From the NCBI RefSeq assembly GCF_007747655.1, contig NZ_CP036274.1:5580001-5644000 (forward strand): a stretch of 64,000 nt of DNA, in the 5' to 3' direction. Numbering within the stretch: position 1 is the first letter of the stretch; the number at the start of each line of letters is the position of its first letter. The DNA comes from Anatilimnocola aggregata. Its GTDB lineage: Bacteria; Planctomycetota; Planctomycetia; Pirellulales; Pirellulaceae. Below are positions 53,850-61,466 of this stretch, piece after piece. The notes under the pieces were generated by a model. The model searched no databases. It saw only the letters and a list, made by a program, of their open reading frames with translations, and had not been told where the DNA came from. The translations under genes were made by a program, and so were the position numbers.

Positions 53850-54752
53850 ATGGTTAATCAAATCAAGACTATTCTGCTGCTCGGCCTGTTGTCTGCGATG
53901 CTCATCGCCATTGGTTTCGCGTTAGGGCCGGTATGGCTGATCGGTCTATCAATTGTGGCGATTGCGATCAACGTCGGCAGCTACTACTTCTCTGATCGTA
54001 TCATCCTTGCGATGCATGGAGCAAAAGAGGTTGCTCGCGAAGAGTTTCCAGTGCTTCATCGCATTGTTGACGATGTCTCGCAACGAGCAGGCATTCCGAA
54101 GCCACGGGTCTGTTTGATCCAAGGTTCCTATGCGAACGCCTTTGCCACTGGTCGAAATCCCGAGAAGGGAGTGGTCGCCGTTACCGAAGGGTTGCTCCGC
54201 GTACTCAGTGGACGTGAGCTGCGAGGCGTCATCGCACACGAAATTGCTCACATTCGAAATCGTGACATCCTAATCGCTTCGGTGGCTGCAACACTTACCG
54301 CCGCAATTGGCTATGTCGCCCACGGACTGCAGTTCACTGCCTTCTTCAATTTGAGCAACAGTGATGACAAAGAACGGTCCTCGCCGTGGAACTGCTTGAT
54401 GTTTGCGTTCTACGCACCGCTTGGGGCGACGTTAGTGCAGCTCGGGATCTCGCGCTCGCGAGAATATGTCGCGGATACAATAGCTGCCGAAATCACGGGG
54501 GACCCGGAAGGTCTCGCTAGGGCTTTAGAAAAACTTTCTTTGGCTAGCGGGCAAACCAGTCGTGTTGAACCCGAACTCTCTCTGGCCACCGCGAGTCTAT
54601 TCATCGTCAATCCAATGATAGGTCGCGGGGCGGTCAGTTGGTTCTCCACGCATCCGCCCACTCAGGACCGTATTCGTCGCTTGCGGACGAATGATGGATT
54701 GATCCAGGTGCTATATGAACCCCATACAACATTACCCTCTGTCAGGAGCTAA
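53850..54752 (+). CDS. htpX: M48-family zinc metalloprotease HtpX
   Basis: A 300-residue membrane protease. Two N-terminal transmembrane helices (about residues 7-45) precede the zinc motif H-E-I-A-H at residues 130-134, in V-I-A-H-E-I-A-H-I-R-N-R-D. Another hydrophobic segment, the third-ligand region E-Y-V-A-D-T-I-A-A-E-I-T-G and a final F-S-T-H-P-P-T-Q-D-R-I motif follow. HtpX degrades misfolded membrane proteins in stress. It follows the HPF gene and precedes a row of small stress-type genes. It is intact. Confidence 0.93.
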   Translation: MVNQIKTILLLGLLSAMLIAIGFALGPVWLIGLSIVAIAINVGSYYFSDRIILAMHGAKEVAREEFPVLHRIVDDVSQRAGIPKPRVCLIQGSYANAFATGRNPEKGVVAVTEGLLRVLSGRELRGVIAHEIAHIRNRDILIASVAATLTAAIGYVAHGLQFTAFFNLSNSDDKERSSPWNCLMFAFYAPLGATLVQLGISRSREYVADTIAAEITGDPEGLARALEKLSLASGQTSRVEPELSLATASLFIVNPMIGRGAVSWFSTHPPTQDRIRRLRTNDGLIQVLYEPHTTLPSVRS

Positions 54753-54756
54753 CCCA

Positions 54757-54882
54757 ATGAAATGTCCTGCATCCAATTCCTTGTTGCTCATCAATGAAAC
54801 ACACGAGTTGGTCGATAGCCACGGCGGCGAAGAGAATTCACTTCACGTGCCGTCGCTTGATCAGCTGGACCTGTCGCCATGA
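54757..54882 (+). CDS. Small hypothetical protein, 41 residues
   Basis: ATG at 54757 has AGGAG 7 bases upstream. The product is M-K-C-P-A-S-N-S-L-L-L-I-N-E-T then acidic residues and S-L-D-Q-L-D-L-S-P. The TGA overlaps the ATG of the next gene (54879-54882), the same coupling seen elsewhere in this region, and the start is 4 bases after the htpX stop. I recognise no family; its position and ribosome binding site make it likely real. Confidence 0.45.
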   Translation: MKCPASNSLLLINETHELVDSHGGEENSLHVPSLDQLDLSP

Positions 54883-55154
54883 ATCAGCCGGCAATAGACG
54901 GGCGACAAGATGAAGACGAGCGAGTGTCCGTCAAGCAGCTTGAAGCTTGCTTGCAATCACGCCTGAACGGACGTGTTCGTGATTTGCGGCTGGTCTCTAC
55001 AAATGCGGGTATCGTGCTGCACGGTTTTGCCGCTTCGTATTACGCCAAACAGCTGGCCCAACATGAGTTCATGAATTTGTCGGTGTGCCCGCTCCTAGCC
55101 AATGAGATTGTCGTGCGGTGGCATGAGATTTCCCTGTCAGACATGATCGAATAA
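54879..55154 (+). CDS. BON-domain-like small protein
   Basis: A 91-residue protein with a BON-like pattern: L-N-G-R-V-R-D-L-R-L-V-S-T-N-A-G-I-V-L-H-G-F-A-A-S-Y-Y-A-K-Q-L-A-Q-H and L-A-N-E-I-V-V. It shares the layout of the BON protein at 27891 (V-A-V-V-Q-G-Q-V-P-T-F-Y-L-R-Q-V-A). There is no signal peptide, so it may act in the cytoplasm. It overlaps the preceding 41-residue gene by 4 bases, suggesting one operon with htpX. Confidence 0.65.
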   Translation: MNQPAIDGRQDEDERVSVKQLEACLQSRLNGRVRDLRLVSTNAGIVLHGFAASYYAKQLAQHEFMNLSVCPLLANEIVVRWHEISLSDMIE

Positions 55155-55209
55155 CAATCCGCAAGCCTTCACATCACTAGATTTCTCGACAACGGAAAGG
55201 CCGAACTGA

Positions 55210-55353
55210 ATGAAGAATGACTTTCGCACGCTGGGCATGCAGATTTTGGCCAACGGAAAGATTGAGGGGCATGAAGTGAAGTCAATAAAAGAGCTTATTT
55301 CTGCTGATGGAACGATCGATCGCCAAGAGGCAGAGTTCTTGCTCGACCTTTAA
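55210..55353 (+). CDS. Small hypothetical protein, 47 residues (TerB-like fragment?)
   Basis: ATG at 55210 with AAAGG about 8 bases upstream. The product contains F-R-T-L-G-M-Q-I-L-A-N-G-K-I-E-G-H-E-V-K and L-I-S-A-D-G-T-I-D-R-Q-E-A-E-F-L. The A-D-G-x-I-D-x-x-E-x-x-F pattern is like the acidic helix-turn of TerB/EF-hand-like stress proteins. It lies between a BON-like gene (56 bases) and a zinc-ribbon gene (98 bases). Likely a true small protein; function unknown. Confidence 0.6.
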   Translation: MKNDFRTLGMQILANGKIEGHEVKSIKELISADGTIDRQEAEFLLDL

Positions 55354-55451
55354 GCGAACGGGGCAGATCACTCCTGCCTTTGAAAATAAGTGCGACAACT
55401 TAACTCCACGACTGTGACGGTTGGTGTCAAAACGTGAATAAGGACTGAATT

Positions 55452-55733
55452 ATGAAGTGCCCAAACTGTGCAACTGAGCTTCGAATGAGTGAACGAAAGG
55501 AAGTGGAGATCGATTACTGCCCAAGCTGTCGAGGTATATGGCTTGACCGAGGCGAGTTGGACAAGCTTTTAGAGCATGCAAGCCGTGAACAGGGTTCACG
55601 CGAACGCCATGACGACGACGATTACAGGCCTCGCGAAAACCGTACGGCGCCGCATGATTCACCGCCCAAACACTCGGAGAACTACCCCAAAAGACGCGAG
55701 TCCTTTTGGAGCGAACTATTTGACTTCGGATAG
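55452..55733 (+). CDS. Zinc-ribbon (zf-TFIIB type) protein
   Basis: A 93-residue protein. The N-terminal zinc ribbon is M-K-C-P-N-C-A-T-E-L ... I-D-Y-C-P-S-C-R-G-I-W-L-D-R-G-E-L-D-K-L, the standard zf-TFIIB signature with two CxxC pairs. A polar, acidic and Arg-rich tail ends in F-W-S-E-L-F-D-F. Such proteins are common in planctomycetes and proteobacteria; the function is unknown, possibly nucleic acid or ribosome related. The stop ends right before the P-type ATPase frame (start chosen 63 bases later), so it likely shares the operon. Confidence 0.87.
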   Translation: MKCPNCATELRMSERKEVEIDYCPSCRGIWLDRGELDKLLEHASREQGSRERHDDDDYRPRENRTAPHDSPPKHSENYPKRRESFWSELFDFG

Positions 55734-55796
55734 TTGATAGGCGCGGTTGCACGAGCTCGGATACTGATCGAAACAGGAATTCGGAAAACTTCGCAA

Positions 55797-58643
55797 ATGT
55801 CAACAACGTCCATCGCTCCAGCCACTACTTTCGAGACCTCACACTCCCAATCTGCTGTTGAGGTTCTATCCATTCTGGGTAGCGATGCGCGGTTAGGGCT
55901 TACCGAAAGCGAGGTGAAACAGCGGCAAGACATATATGGCCCGAACGCGCTGACCGACAGGCCAGCGGTACCTCTCTGGCGGCAGTTCGTGGCACAGTTG
56001 CAAGAGATCGTGGTGGGACTTCTCTTGGTAGCCGCGGTCATTGCAGCACTACTTGGCGAGTGGATCGATACCGGGGCGATACTGGCAATTGTGGTGTTGA
56101 ACTCGGTGCTGGGGGTTTTTCAACAACGCAAGGCAGAGCGTGCTCTCGGCGCGTTGCAAAAGCTATCCGCGCCAACGGCGAAAGTGTTCCGCGACGGTCA
56201 ACTTTGCAACGTGGCTGCGCGTGACCTAGTCCCCGGCGATCGCATCGAAGTGGAAGCGGGGGATCATGTTCCGGCAGATGCCCGGCTCGTGGATGGATTC
56301 GGTTTGCAATCATCGGAAGCAGCACTAACGGGCGAGTCGACGCCTATCGACAAAGATCCTTCCGCAGTTCTAGCCCCGGAGACACCGCTTGGTGACCGTC
56401 GCAACATGCTTTTTCAAGGATCGGTGATCGCTACTGGGAAGGCCGGAGCGGTGGTGGTAGCGACGGGTATGGAGACGGAACTCGGTCGCATCGCTCAACT
56501 GCTCGCACGACAGAACACGGAACAGACTCCGCTGCAAAGGAGACTAGCTGCACTCGGCCGTGGGCTGGTGCTGCTCTGTGTGGCGCTGGTCGGCATCATC
56601 TTCGCATTACAACTGGCACGAGGCGGCCAGTTTTTGGAGACGCTGCATCTAGCGGTCAGCTTAGCGGTGGCTGCCATACCAGAAGGTCTTCCGGCGGCGG
56701 TAACGATTACGCTGGCGGTGGGGCTGGAACGCTTGGTGCGTCGCAATGCAATTATCCGCAAACTGGCGAGCGTAGAAACTCTCGGTTCTGTAAATGTCAT
56801 TTGTTCGGACAAGACGGGAACGCTTACTCGCAATGAAATGACAGTCCGCGAGGTTCATACATCGGCCACTGGCTATGCTGTTTCGGGAGCCGGTTACGGT
56901 CCAACTGGCGAATTTAGCTCTTTGCGAACAGCGCGGTCGATCGCTCCCGAAAACCAACCTGACTTGCTGCGAGCCTTGGAAGTGGCGGCTTGGTGCAATC
57001 ACGCCCGCGTTGTGCCGGCTTCCGATGCCAGTGATCGCTGGCATGTGGTTGGCGACCCGACCGAGGCGGCGCTCGTCGTTTTGGCTCGGAAAGCGGGTCT
57101 GGAATCGTCCAGTCGAGGAGAGCTACTCCACGAAATCCCTTTTGATTCCGACCGCAAGGCGATGTCAGTTGTTGTCGCTCCGCCCAATCGCCCTCGGTTG
57201 ATCTGCCTGAAAGGTGCTCCGGAAGTCGTTCTCGACAAATGCATCGAGATTCAGCGAAACGGACAAACCGCTCCATTCACTGCGGCTGATCGTCGACAAT
57301 TGCTCGAGATCGCCGACGAAATGGCAGCCCGAGCGTTGCGTGTACTGGCGGTCGCTTATCGCGAAGACGTGGATGCGACCAAAGGTGTAGAAGTAGAACG
57401 TGACTTAGTGTTTGCCGGCTTCGTCGGCATGATTGACCCGCCGCGGGATGAGGTGCGCGTCGCCGTCGCTCATTGTCGCTCCGCCGGCATCCGCCCGATC
57501 ATGATCACAGGCGATCATCCTTCCACGGCGTTGGCCATCGCGCGGGAGCTTGGCATCGCACGCGAAGACCAGAAGGCGATCACCGGGCGCGAGCTGGATC
57601 AATTGTCGGATGATCGACTGGCAGCCCAGCTTGCAAAAGTCGCGGTGTTTGCCCGCGTGACTGCGGAGCATAAGCTGAGACTTGTCCGGCTGCTCCGGTC
57701 GCAAGGAAATATAGTGGCCATGACCGGTGACGGCGTCAACGATGCGCCCGCGGTAAAGGCGTCGGATATCGGGATCGCGATGGGAATGACAGGGACGGAC
57801 GTGACTAAAGAGGCCTCTACAATGGTCTTGGCTGACGACAATTTCGCCACCATTGTCAATGCGGTGGAGGAAGGTCGAGGCATTTTTGACAACATTCAGA
57901 AGTTCATTCATTACCTCTTGGCCGGCAACGCGGGCAAGATCATCTTTATGTTCGTCGCCGCCGTGTTGGGCTGGCCCAACCCGCTGTTGGCCGTGCAGTT
58001 GCTCTGGTTGAATCTTGTTACCGATGGGTTGCCTGCGCTGGGTCTGGGCGTGGAACCGCCCGAACGCGGCACCATGGATCATCAACCTCGCGCTGCATCC
58101 GCTCCCCTCATCGACTGGAGGCAAGGACTATTGCTCCTCGCGCATGGCGGACTCTCCGCCCTGTCCGCTTTGGCGGGTTTTTGGATTGTCTATCAGGGAG
58201 ACGCCGCCAAACTAGCCGACTCGCGGGTGGTTGCTTTCTGCATCCTCGCCTTCGCGCAATTAAGCTACTCGCTGTCGTGCCGCAGTTGGCACGTACCGCT
58301 CCTGACGCTGGGTTTCGCGTCAAACCCGACGCTGCTGGCGGCGATCGGCGTCTCTTTCGTGCTGCAAATCGGTATCGTTCTCGTTCCCTTTCTACATCCC
58401 GTGTTCGGCATTGAGGCCTATCCAACGGGGAGCGAGTGGCTGGTAATCGTAGGTTTGTCCTGTGTGCCGATGTTTTGTGTCGAATTGTCGAAACTATTTT
58501 TTGGCCGCCGCGATGCTGGGCACGAGAAGCGGATGGAACTCACGAGATCTCGGTCCCTTCCCACGCCTGAAGAGGGAGGAATCCCGAACGATGAACAACC
58601 GGAGACCGTTGCGAACGAGATGGCAAAGAACTCTTCATTTTGA
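55797..58643 (+). CDS. SERCA-like calcium-transporting P-type ATPase
   Basis: A 948-residue P2-type pump. The cation-ATPase N-terminal domain is followed by TGES (178-181), helix 4 with P-E-G-L-P, the phosphorylation site DKTGT at D338, K-G-A-P-E-V in the nucleotide domain and GDGVND (644-649). Helix 6 reads L-L-W-L-N-L-V-T-D-G-L, with the Asn and Asp that bind Ca2+ in SERCA-type pumps, unlike the first pump at 22304. The ATG at 55797 is preferred over the frame start at 55734 because the protein then starts near the first domain. The last codons overlap the Ser/Thr kinase gene. Confidence 0.93.
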   Translation: MSTTSIAPATTFETSHSQSAVEVLSILGSDARLGLTESEVKQRQDIYGPNALTDRPAVPLWRQFVAQLQEIVVGLLLVAAVIAALLGEWIDTGAILAIVVLNSVLGVFQQRKAERALGALQKLSAPTAKVFRDGQLCNVAARDLVPGDRIEVEAGDHVPADARLVDGFGLQSSEAALTGESTPIDKDPSAVLAPETPLGDRRNMLFQGSVIATGKAGAVVVATGMETELGRIAQLLARQNTEQTPLQRRLAALGRGLVLLCVALVGIIFALQLARGGQFLETLHLAVSLAVAAIPEGLPAAVTITLAVGLERLVRRNAIIRKLASVETLGSVNVICSDKTGTLTRNEMTVREVHTSATGYAVSGAGYGPTGEFSSLRTARSIAPENQPDLLRALEVAAWCNHARVVPASDASDRWHVVGDPTEAALVVLARKAGLESSSRGELLHEIPFDSDRKAMSVVVAPPNRPRLICLKGAPEVVLDKCIEIQRNGQTAPFTAADRRQLLEIADEMAARALRVLAVAYREDVDATKGVEVERDLVFAGFVGMIDPPRDEVRVAVAHCRSAGIRPIMITGDHPSTALAIARELGIAREDQKAITGRELDQLSDDRLAAQLAKVAVFARVTAEHKLRLVRLLRSQGNIVAMTGDGVNDAPAVKASDIGIAMGMTGTDVTKEASTMVLADDNFATIVNAVEEGRGIFDNIQKFIHYLLAGNAGKIIFMFVAAVLGWPNPLLAVQLLWLNLVTDGLPALGLGVEPPERGTMDHQPRAASAPLIDWRQGLLLLAHGGLSALSALAGFWIVYQGDAAKLADSRVVAFCILAFAQLSYSLSCRSWHVPLLTLGFASNPTLLAAIGVSFVLQIGIVLVPFLHPVFGIEAYPTGSEWLVIVGLSCVPMFCVELSKLFFGRRDAGHEKRMELTRSRSLPTPEEGGIPNDEQPETVANEMAKNSSF

Positions 58644-60129
58644 TTCCTTCAAATTAGATACCAATTTCAGTGTGAGCAATGCTCATTCTAGGCGTAGAAG
58701 ACGAGAGGCGATCTTGAGTAACCTGGAGCGTTATTGCCCACAATGCAGGAGGATCGTTTTCGCAACTGTTGTTGATCACGCTTGCCCAGGTTGTGGCCGG
58801 CCAATATCAGGCGAGCACTCCGCACCAACCTTGGACCTGACTGATCTATCTTCAATTGGCGACTGTGTAGCTCGCATGCCTGGCGCCGAGGGGTTCCCCG
58901 AACGTTTACTTGGCCGAAGCATCGGACTTTACGATATCGAATCGCTCTTGGGGAAAGGGGGCATGGCTTGGGTGTTTCTGGCCCGGCACAACACTTTGCA
59001 CCGTCCCTGTGCGATTAAGGTGCTTTGCCCAGAACTTCTAGGTCGCCAAGCCGATTCGTTGGACTTGTTCATGGCGGAAGCCCGTGCCGCCGCATCCCTG
59101 GTGCACCCCCACATCGTCGCGATCCACAATGTGGGCGAGTTGGAATCACACCACTTCATCGAGATGGAATACGTACCAGGCTGCTCGTTGGAGCAACTCA
59201 TTTCAGAACAATCTTCACTGCCGCTCATGGAAGTGACCAGGTATTTCCTGCAATCCTGTTCGGCCTTGGCTGCTGCGCACCGCCAGGGTCTGGCGCATCG
59301 TGATTTTAAGCCCGCCAATATTTTGGTACGGTCGGATGGGACCGCAAAGCTTGCCGACTTTGGTCTCGCTAAGAAGCTTTCCAGAGAACCTGCGACGCGA
59401 GACGGCAGTTTGACGGGTACGCCCCAATTCATGGCACCAGAACTTTTCAAAGGGGAGCACGCCAACCAGCAGAGCGATGTTTATGCGGTCGGCGTTTCTT
59501 ACTTCTACGCCTTAACGGGCCGTTTTCCATTTATCCACGAAACGATTGCGGGACTGGCCCAATCGCATGCCGATCAACCGATTCCAGATCCACGATTATT
59601 TCGCAAAGACATTCCCGCAGAGGTGGTGGCGATAACCGCCCAGTGCCTAGCCAAGAACCCGCAGGATCGGTTCCAAGACAGTGTTGCCCTGTTGAGCGAA
59701 ATGCAGCGAGTGTTCAGTGGAATGCGCGACTTTCCCACTCTTGTTACCAAGGCGCTGGCCGAACTAAGCGTGGATTTTACGTCCAGTGACCGCCTCATCG
59801 TGGCAACGATGCGACTCGCGGAGGGCCGCAGCCAACGCGTCCACATCGAAGTCTGTCCCGCACAGTTGGGCGAGTCGCGATTGATTCGCATTTACAGTGT
59901 TTGCGCGCCGATCGACGAGACCTATTTCCGGCGCGCATTGGAGTTCAATGCCACGATGCCGCATGGATCACTAGCGATTCAGGACATCGACGGCGAGCCC
60001 CATTTTGTGATGCTCAACAGCTATTTGCAGGCCACTTGCGAGCCGGAAGACATTCGCCGCAGTGTTCAGGAAGTTGCTCGGTGGGCTGATGATGTGGAGC
60101 AGATGTTGACCGGCAGAGATGACCGTTAG
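58591..60129 (+). CDS. Serine/threonine protein kinase with zinc ribbon and YbjN-like tail
   Basis: A protein of about 512 residues. A zinc ribbon (Y-C-P-Q-C and A-C-P-G-C-G) lies near residues 48-70. The kinase domain spans about 105-375: glycine loop L-L-G-K-G-G-M-A-W-V, Lys in C-A-I-K-V-L, catalytic H-R-D-F-K-P-A-N-I, D-F-G-L and A-P-E-L. The last 120 residues (I-Y-S-V-C-A-P-I-D to D-D-V-E-Q-M-L) resemble a YbjN/type III chaperone-like domain. No transmembrane helix is seen. The ATG at 58591 follows GGAGG and overlaps the ATPase gene by 53 bases; the exact start is uncertain. Confidence 0.85.
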   Translation: MNNRRPLRTRWQRTLHFDSFKLDTNFSVSNAHSRRRRREAILSNLERYCPQCRRIVFATVVDHACPGCGRPISGEHSAPTLDLTDLSSIGDCVARMPGAEGFPERLLGRSIGLYDIESLLGKGGMAWVFLARHNTLHRPCAIKVLCPELLGRQADSLDLFMAEARAAASLVHPHIVAIHNVGELESHHFIEMEYVPGCSLEQLISEQSSLPLMEVTRYFLQSCSALAAAHRQGLAHRDFKPANILVRSDGTAKLADFGLAKKLSREPATRDGSLTGTPQFMAPELFKGEHANQQSDVYAVGVSYFYALTGRFPFIHETIAGLAQSHADQPIPDPRLFRKDIPAEVVAITAQCLAKNPQDRFQDSVALLSEMQRVFSGMRDFPTLVTKALAELSVDFTSSDRLIVATMRLAEGRSQRVHIEVCPAQLGESRLIRIYSVCAPIDETYFRRALEFNATMPHGSLAIQDIDGEPHFVMLNSYLQATCEPEDIRRSVQEVARWADDVEQMLTGRDDR

Positions 60130-60261
60130 CTGTGGCTGTGGTGCATCGCGAATGCCGTGAGTTTTCCGGTCGTGCCGGCCGTGGAACTACACAAGTGATG
60201 GTAGGCAAAGCGAACAAGTCCATGCGCGACTTGAACTATGAAACGCTAAAGGAGAAAGACC

Positions 60262-60491
60262 ATGACTAACGAAAATCCTAAAGACGAAACGAACCGACCC
60301 AGTTCGGTGGATTTCTCCCGTTCCGCCCCAAATGCGACCGTAACGCTGTTCAAAGAACAGGGATGCGAAGCTGTGTGCCCGTCGAACCGGCAACCGTCGG
60401 TGCAACAATCTATGGCAGGTGCCGCGGTGACTCATCAAACGCCCGAACCCGAAAGTCTGATCCATGAACTCAGCGCGATCCGCCAGCAAAT
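60262..60491 (+). pseudogene. Pyruvate kinase gene, 5' part, cut by an IS21 element
   Basis: The ATG at 60262 follows AAAGGAGAAAGACC. Seventy-six codons (M-T-N-E-N-P-K-D-E-T-N-R ... L-I-H-E-L-S-A-I-R-Q-Q) lead into the insertion at 60492. Joining 60491 to 63126 (one copy of the 5-bp duplication removed) keeps the frame: S-A-I-R-Q-Q-M-L-D-L-E-A-L-G-L. As it stands, the frame would read 34 IS-encoded residues and stop at 60594. Residues 1-45 are shared with the DUF2934 protein at 27540. The L-x-E-L-x-A-I-R-Q-Q end is the start of an extra helical domain found in some atypical pyruvate kinases. Confidence 0.85.
60487..60491. repeat. Target-site duplication CAAAT (left copy)
   Basis: CAAAT at 60487-60491 directly precedes the left terminal repeat and recurs at 63121-63125 directly after the right terminal repeat. 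A 5-bp duplication is within the usual range for IS21-family elements and proves a simple insertion into the pyruvate kinase gene. Confidence 0.9.
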
Positions 60492-60526
60492 TGTAAACGA
60501 CGGTCGAATAGTGCAGCGCGCGGCGG
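60492..60526. repeat. IS21 left terminal inverted repeat, 35 bp
   Basis: Begins TGTAAACGACGGTCGAATAG and continues to GGCGG. It is identical over 35 bases to the reverse complement of the right end at 63086-63120 and to the solitary copy at 38885-38919. Confidence 0.95.
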
Positions 60527-60595
60527 TTGAAAAGTGTGGCGCTGAGGTGGGGAAGGGTCTCAGTCTAAATCAGGGTGTTGGGGCATTCCAGTAAG

Positions 60596-60625
60596 AATCC
60601 TTCCTCCTCCGGAGGAGGAAGGATT
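60596..60625. terminator. Perfect 30-bp palindrome after istB
   Basis: Each arm is 15 bases (AATCCTTCCTCCTCC and its complement) with no spacer. It lies 19 bases downstream of the istB stop, inside the IS. No T run follows, so it may act as a hairpin that limits transcription out of the element, or as a protein binding site. A loopless palindrome folds with a small internal loop. Confidence 0.5.
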
Positions 60626-60644
60626 GCGACGGTTGTAACGACGG

Positions 60645-61466
60645 CTAGGATTCTGCCGTTTCATCGGCGGGTGACAAGGATGAGGTCGCCGGTTTCGGGC
60701 GCGATCCTTTGCGGCGGCGCCGCGCGTCTTGCAAGCGATAACTTTCGCCGGTCGATTCGAGGATGTGGCAGCGGTGTGTCAGCCGATCGAGCACGGCGCC
60801 GGTCAGGCGCTCGCTGCCCAGGACTTCGGTCCATTGCTCGAACGGCAGATTGGTGGTCACGATCAACGATTGGCGTTCGTAAGCGCTACTGATGACCTCG
60901 AAGAGCAACTCCGCGCCCAGCTTACTGGCGGGGACGTAACCCAGCTCATCGAGGATCAGCAGATCGAACTTGGCTAGTGACGACTTCATCCGCAGCAGCG
61001 TCCGTTCTTCTCGGGCTTCCATAAGTTGCGTGATCAGTTCCGTCACGCGGCAGAAGCGGACCCGTTTGCCCCGCTGACAGGCGGCAATGCCAAGCGCGAT
61101 GGCCAGGTGCGTCTTCCCCGTGCCCGGATGCCCGAGAAAGATCACCGACTCGCGGCGTTCCACGAACTCGCACCGCAGTAGTTCTGCCACCAGCACGCGA
61201 TTGAGCGAGGGCTGGGCGGCGAAGTCGAAATCACCAGGCGATTTCAGGTTGGGAAAGCGCGCTGACTTGAGCCGCCGCTCGCTGGCACGCTTCTCACGGT
61301 TGAGTAACTCCAGCTCACACAGTTGCAGCAGAAAGCCCAGATGATCGACGTTCTCCGTCGCACACCGCTGGGCCGTTTTCTCGCAGCCCTCCAGGAACGA
61401 CGGCAACCGTAGGGCCTTCAAGTGATGCTTGAGCAGCACCGTGCTTTTGGTTTCGAGAGATTTCAT
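60645..61466 (-). CDS. istB: IS21-family ATP-binding transposition helper IstB
   Basis: A 273-residue DnaA/IstB-type AAA+ ATPase. Walker A reads F-L-G-H-P-G-T-G-K-T-H-L-A, Walker B L-L-I-L-D-E-L-G-Y, and S-L-I-V-T-T-N-L-P-F and V-L-D-R-L-T-H-R-C-H are the sensor and arginine-finger regions. IstB assembles with IstA and directs insertion. Its start overlaps the istA stop (ATGA 61463-61466), as in almost all IS21 elements. The length is normal, so it is probably functional. Confidence 0.95.
   Translation of the reverse strand: MKSLETKSTVLLKHHLKALRLPSFLEGCEKTAQRCATENVDHLGFLLQLCELELLNREKRASERRLKSARFPNLKSPGDFDFAAQPSLNRVLVAELLRCEFVERRESVIFLGHPGTGKTHLAIALGIAACQRGKRVRFCRVTELITQLMEAREERTLLRMKSSLAKFDLLILDELGYVPASKLGAELLFEVISSAYERQSLIVTTNLPFEQWTEVLGSERLTGAVLDRLTHRCHILESTGESYRLQDARRRRKGSRPKPATSSLSPADETAES

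Noticed and set aside
57405-58124. 239-codon minus frame opposite the second P-type ATPase
   Set aside because: Antisense shadow; the plus frame has DKTGT and GDGVND.
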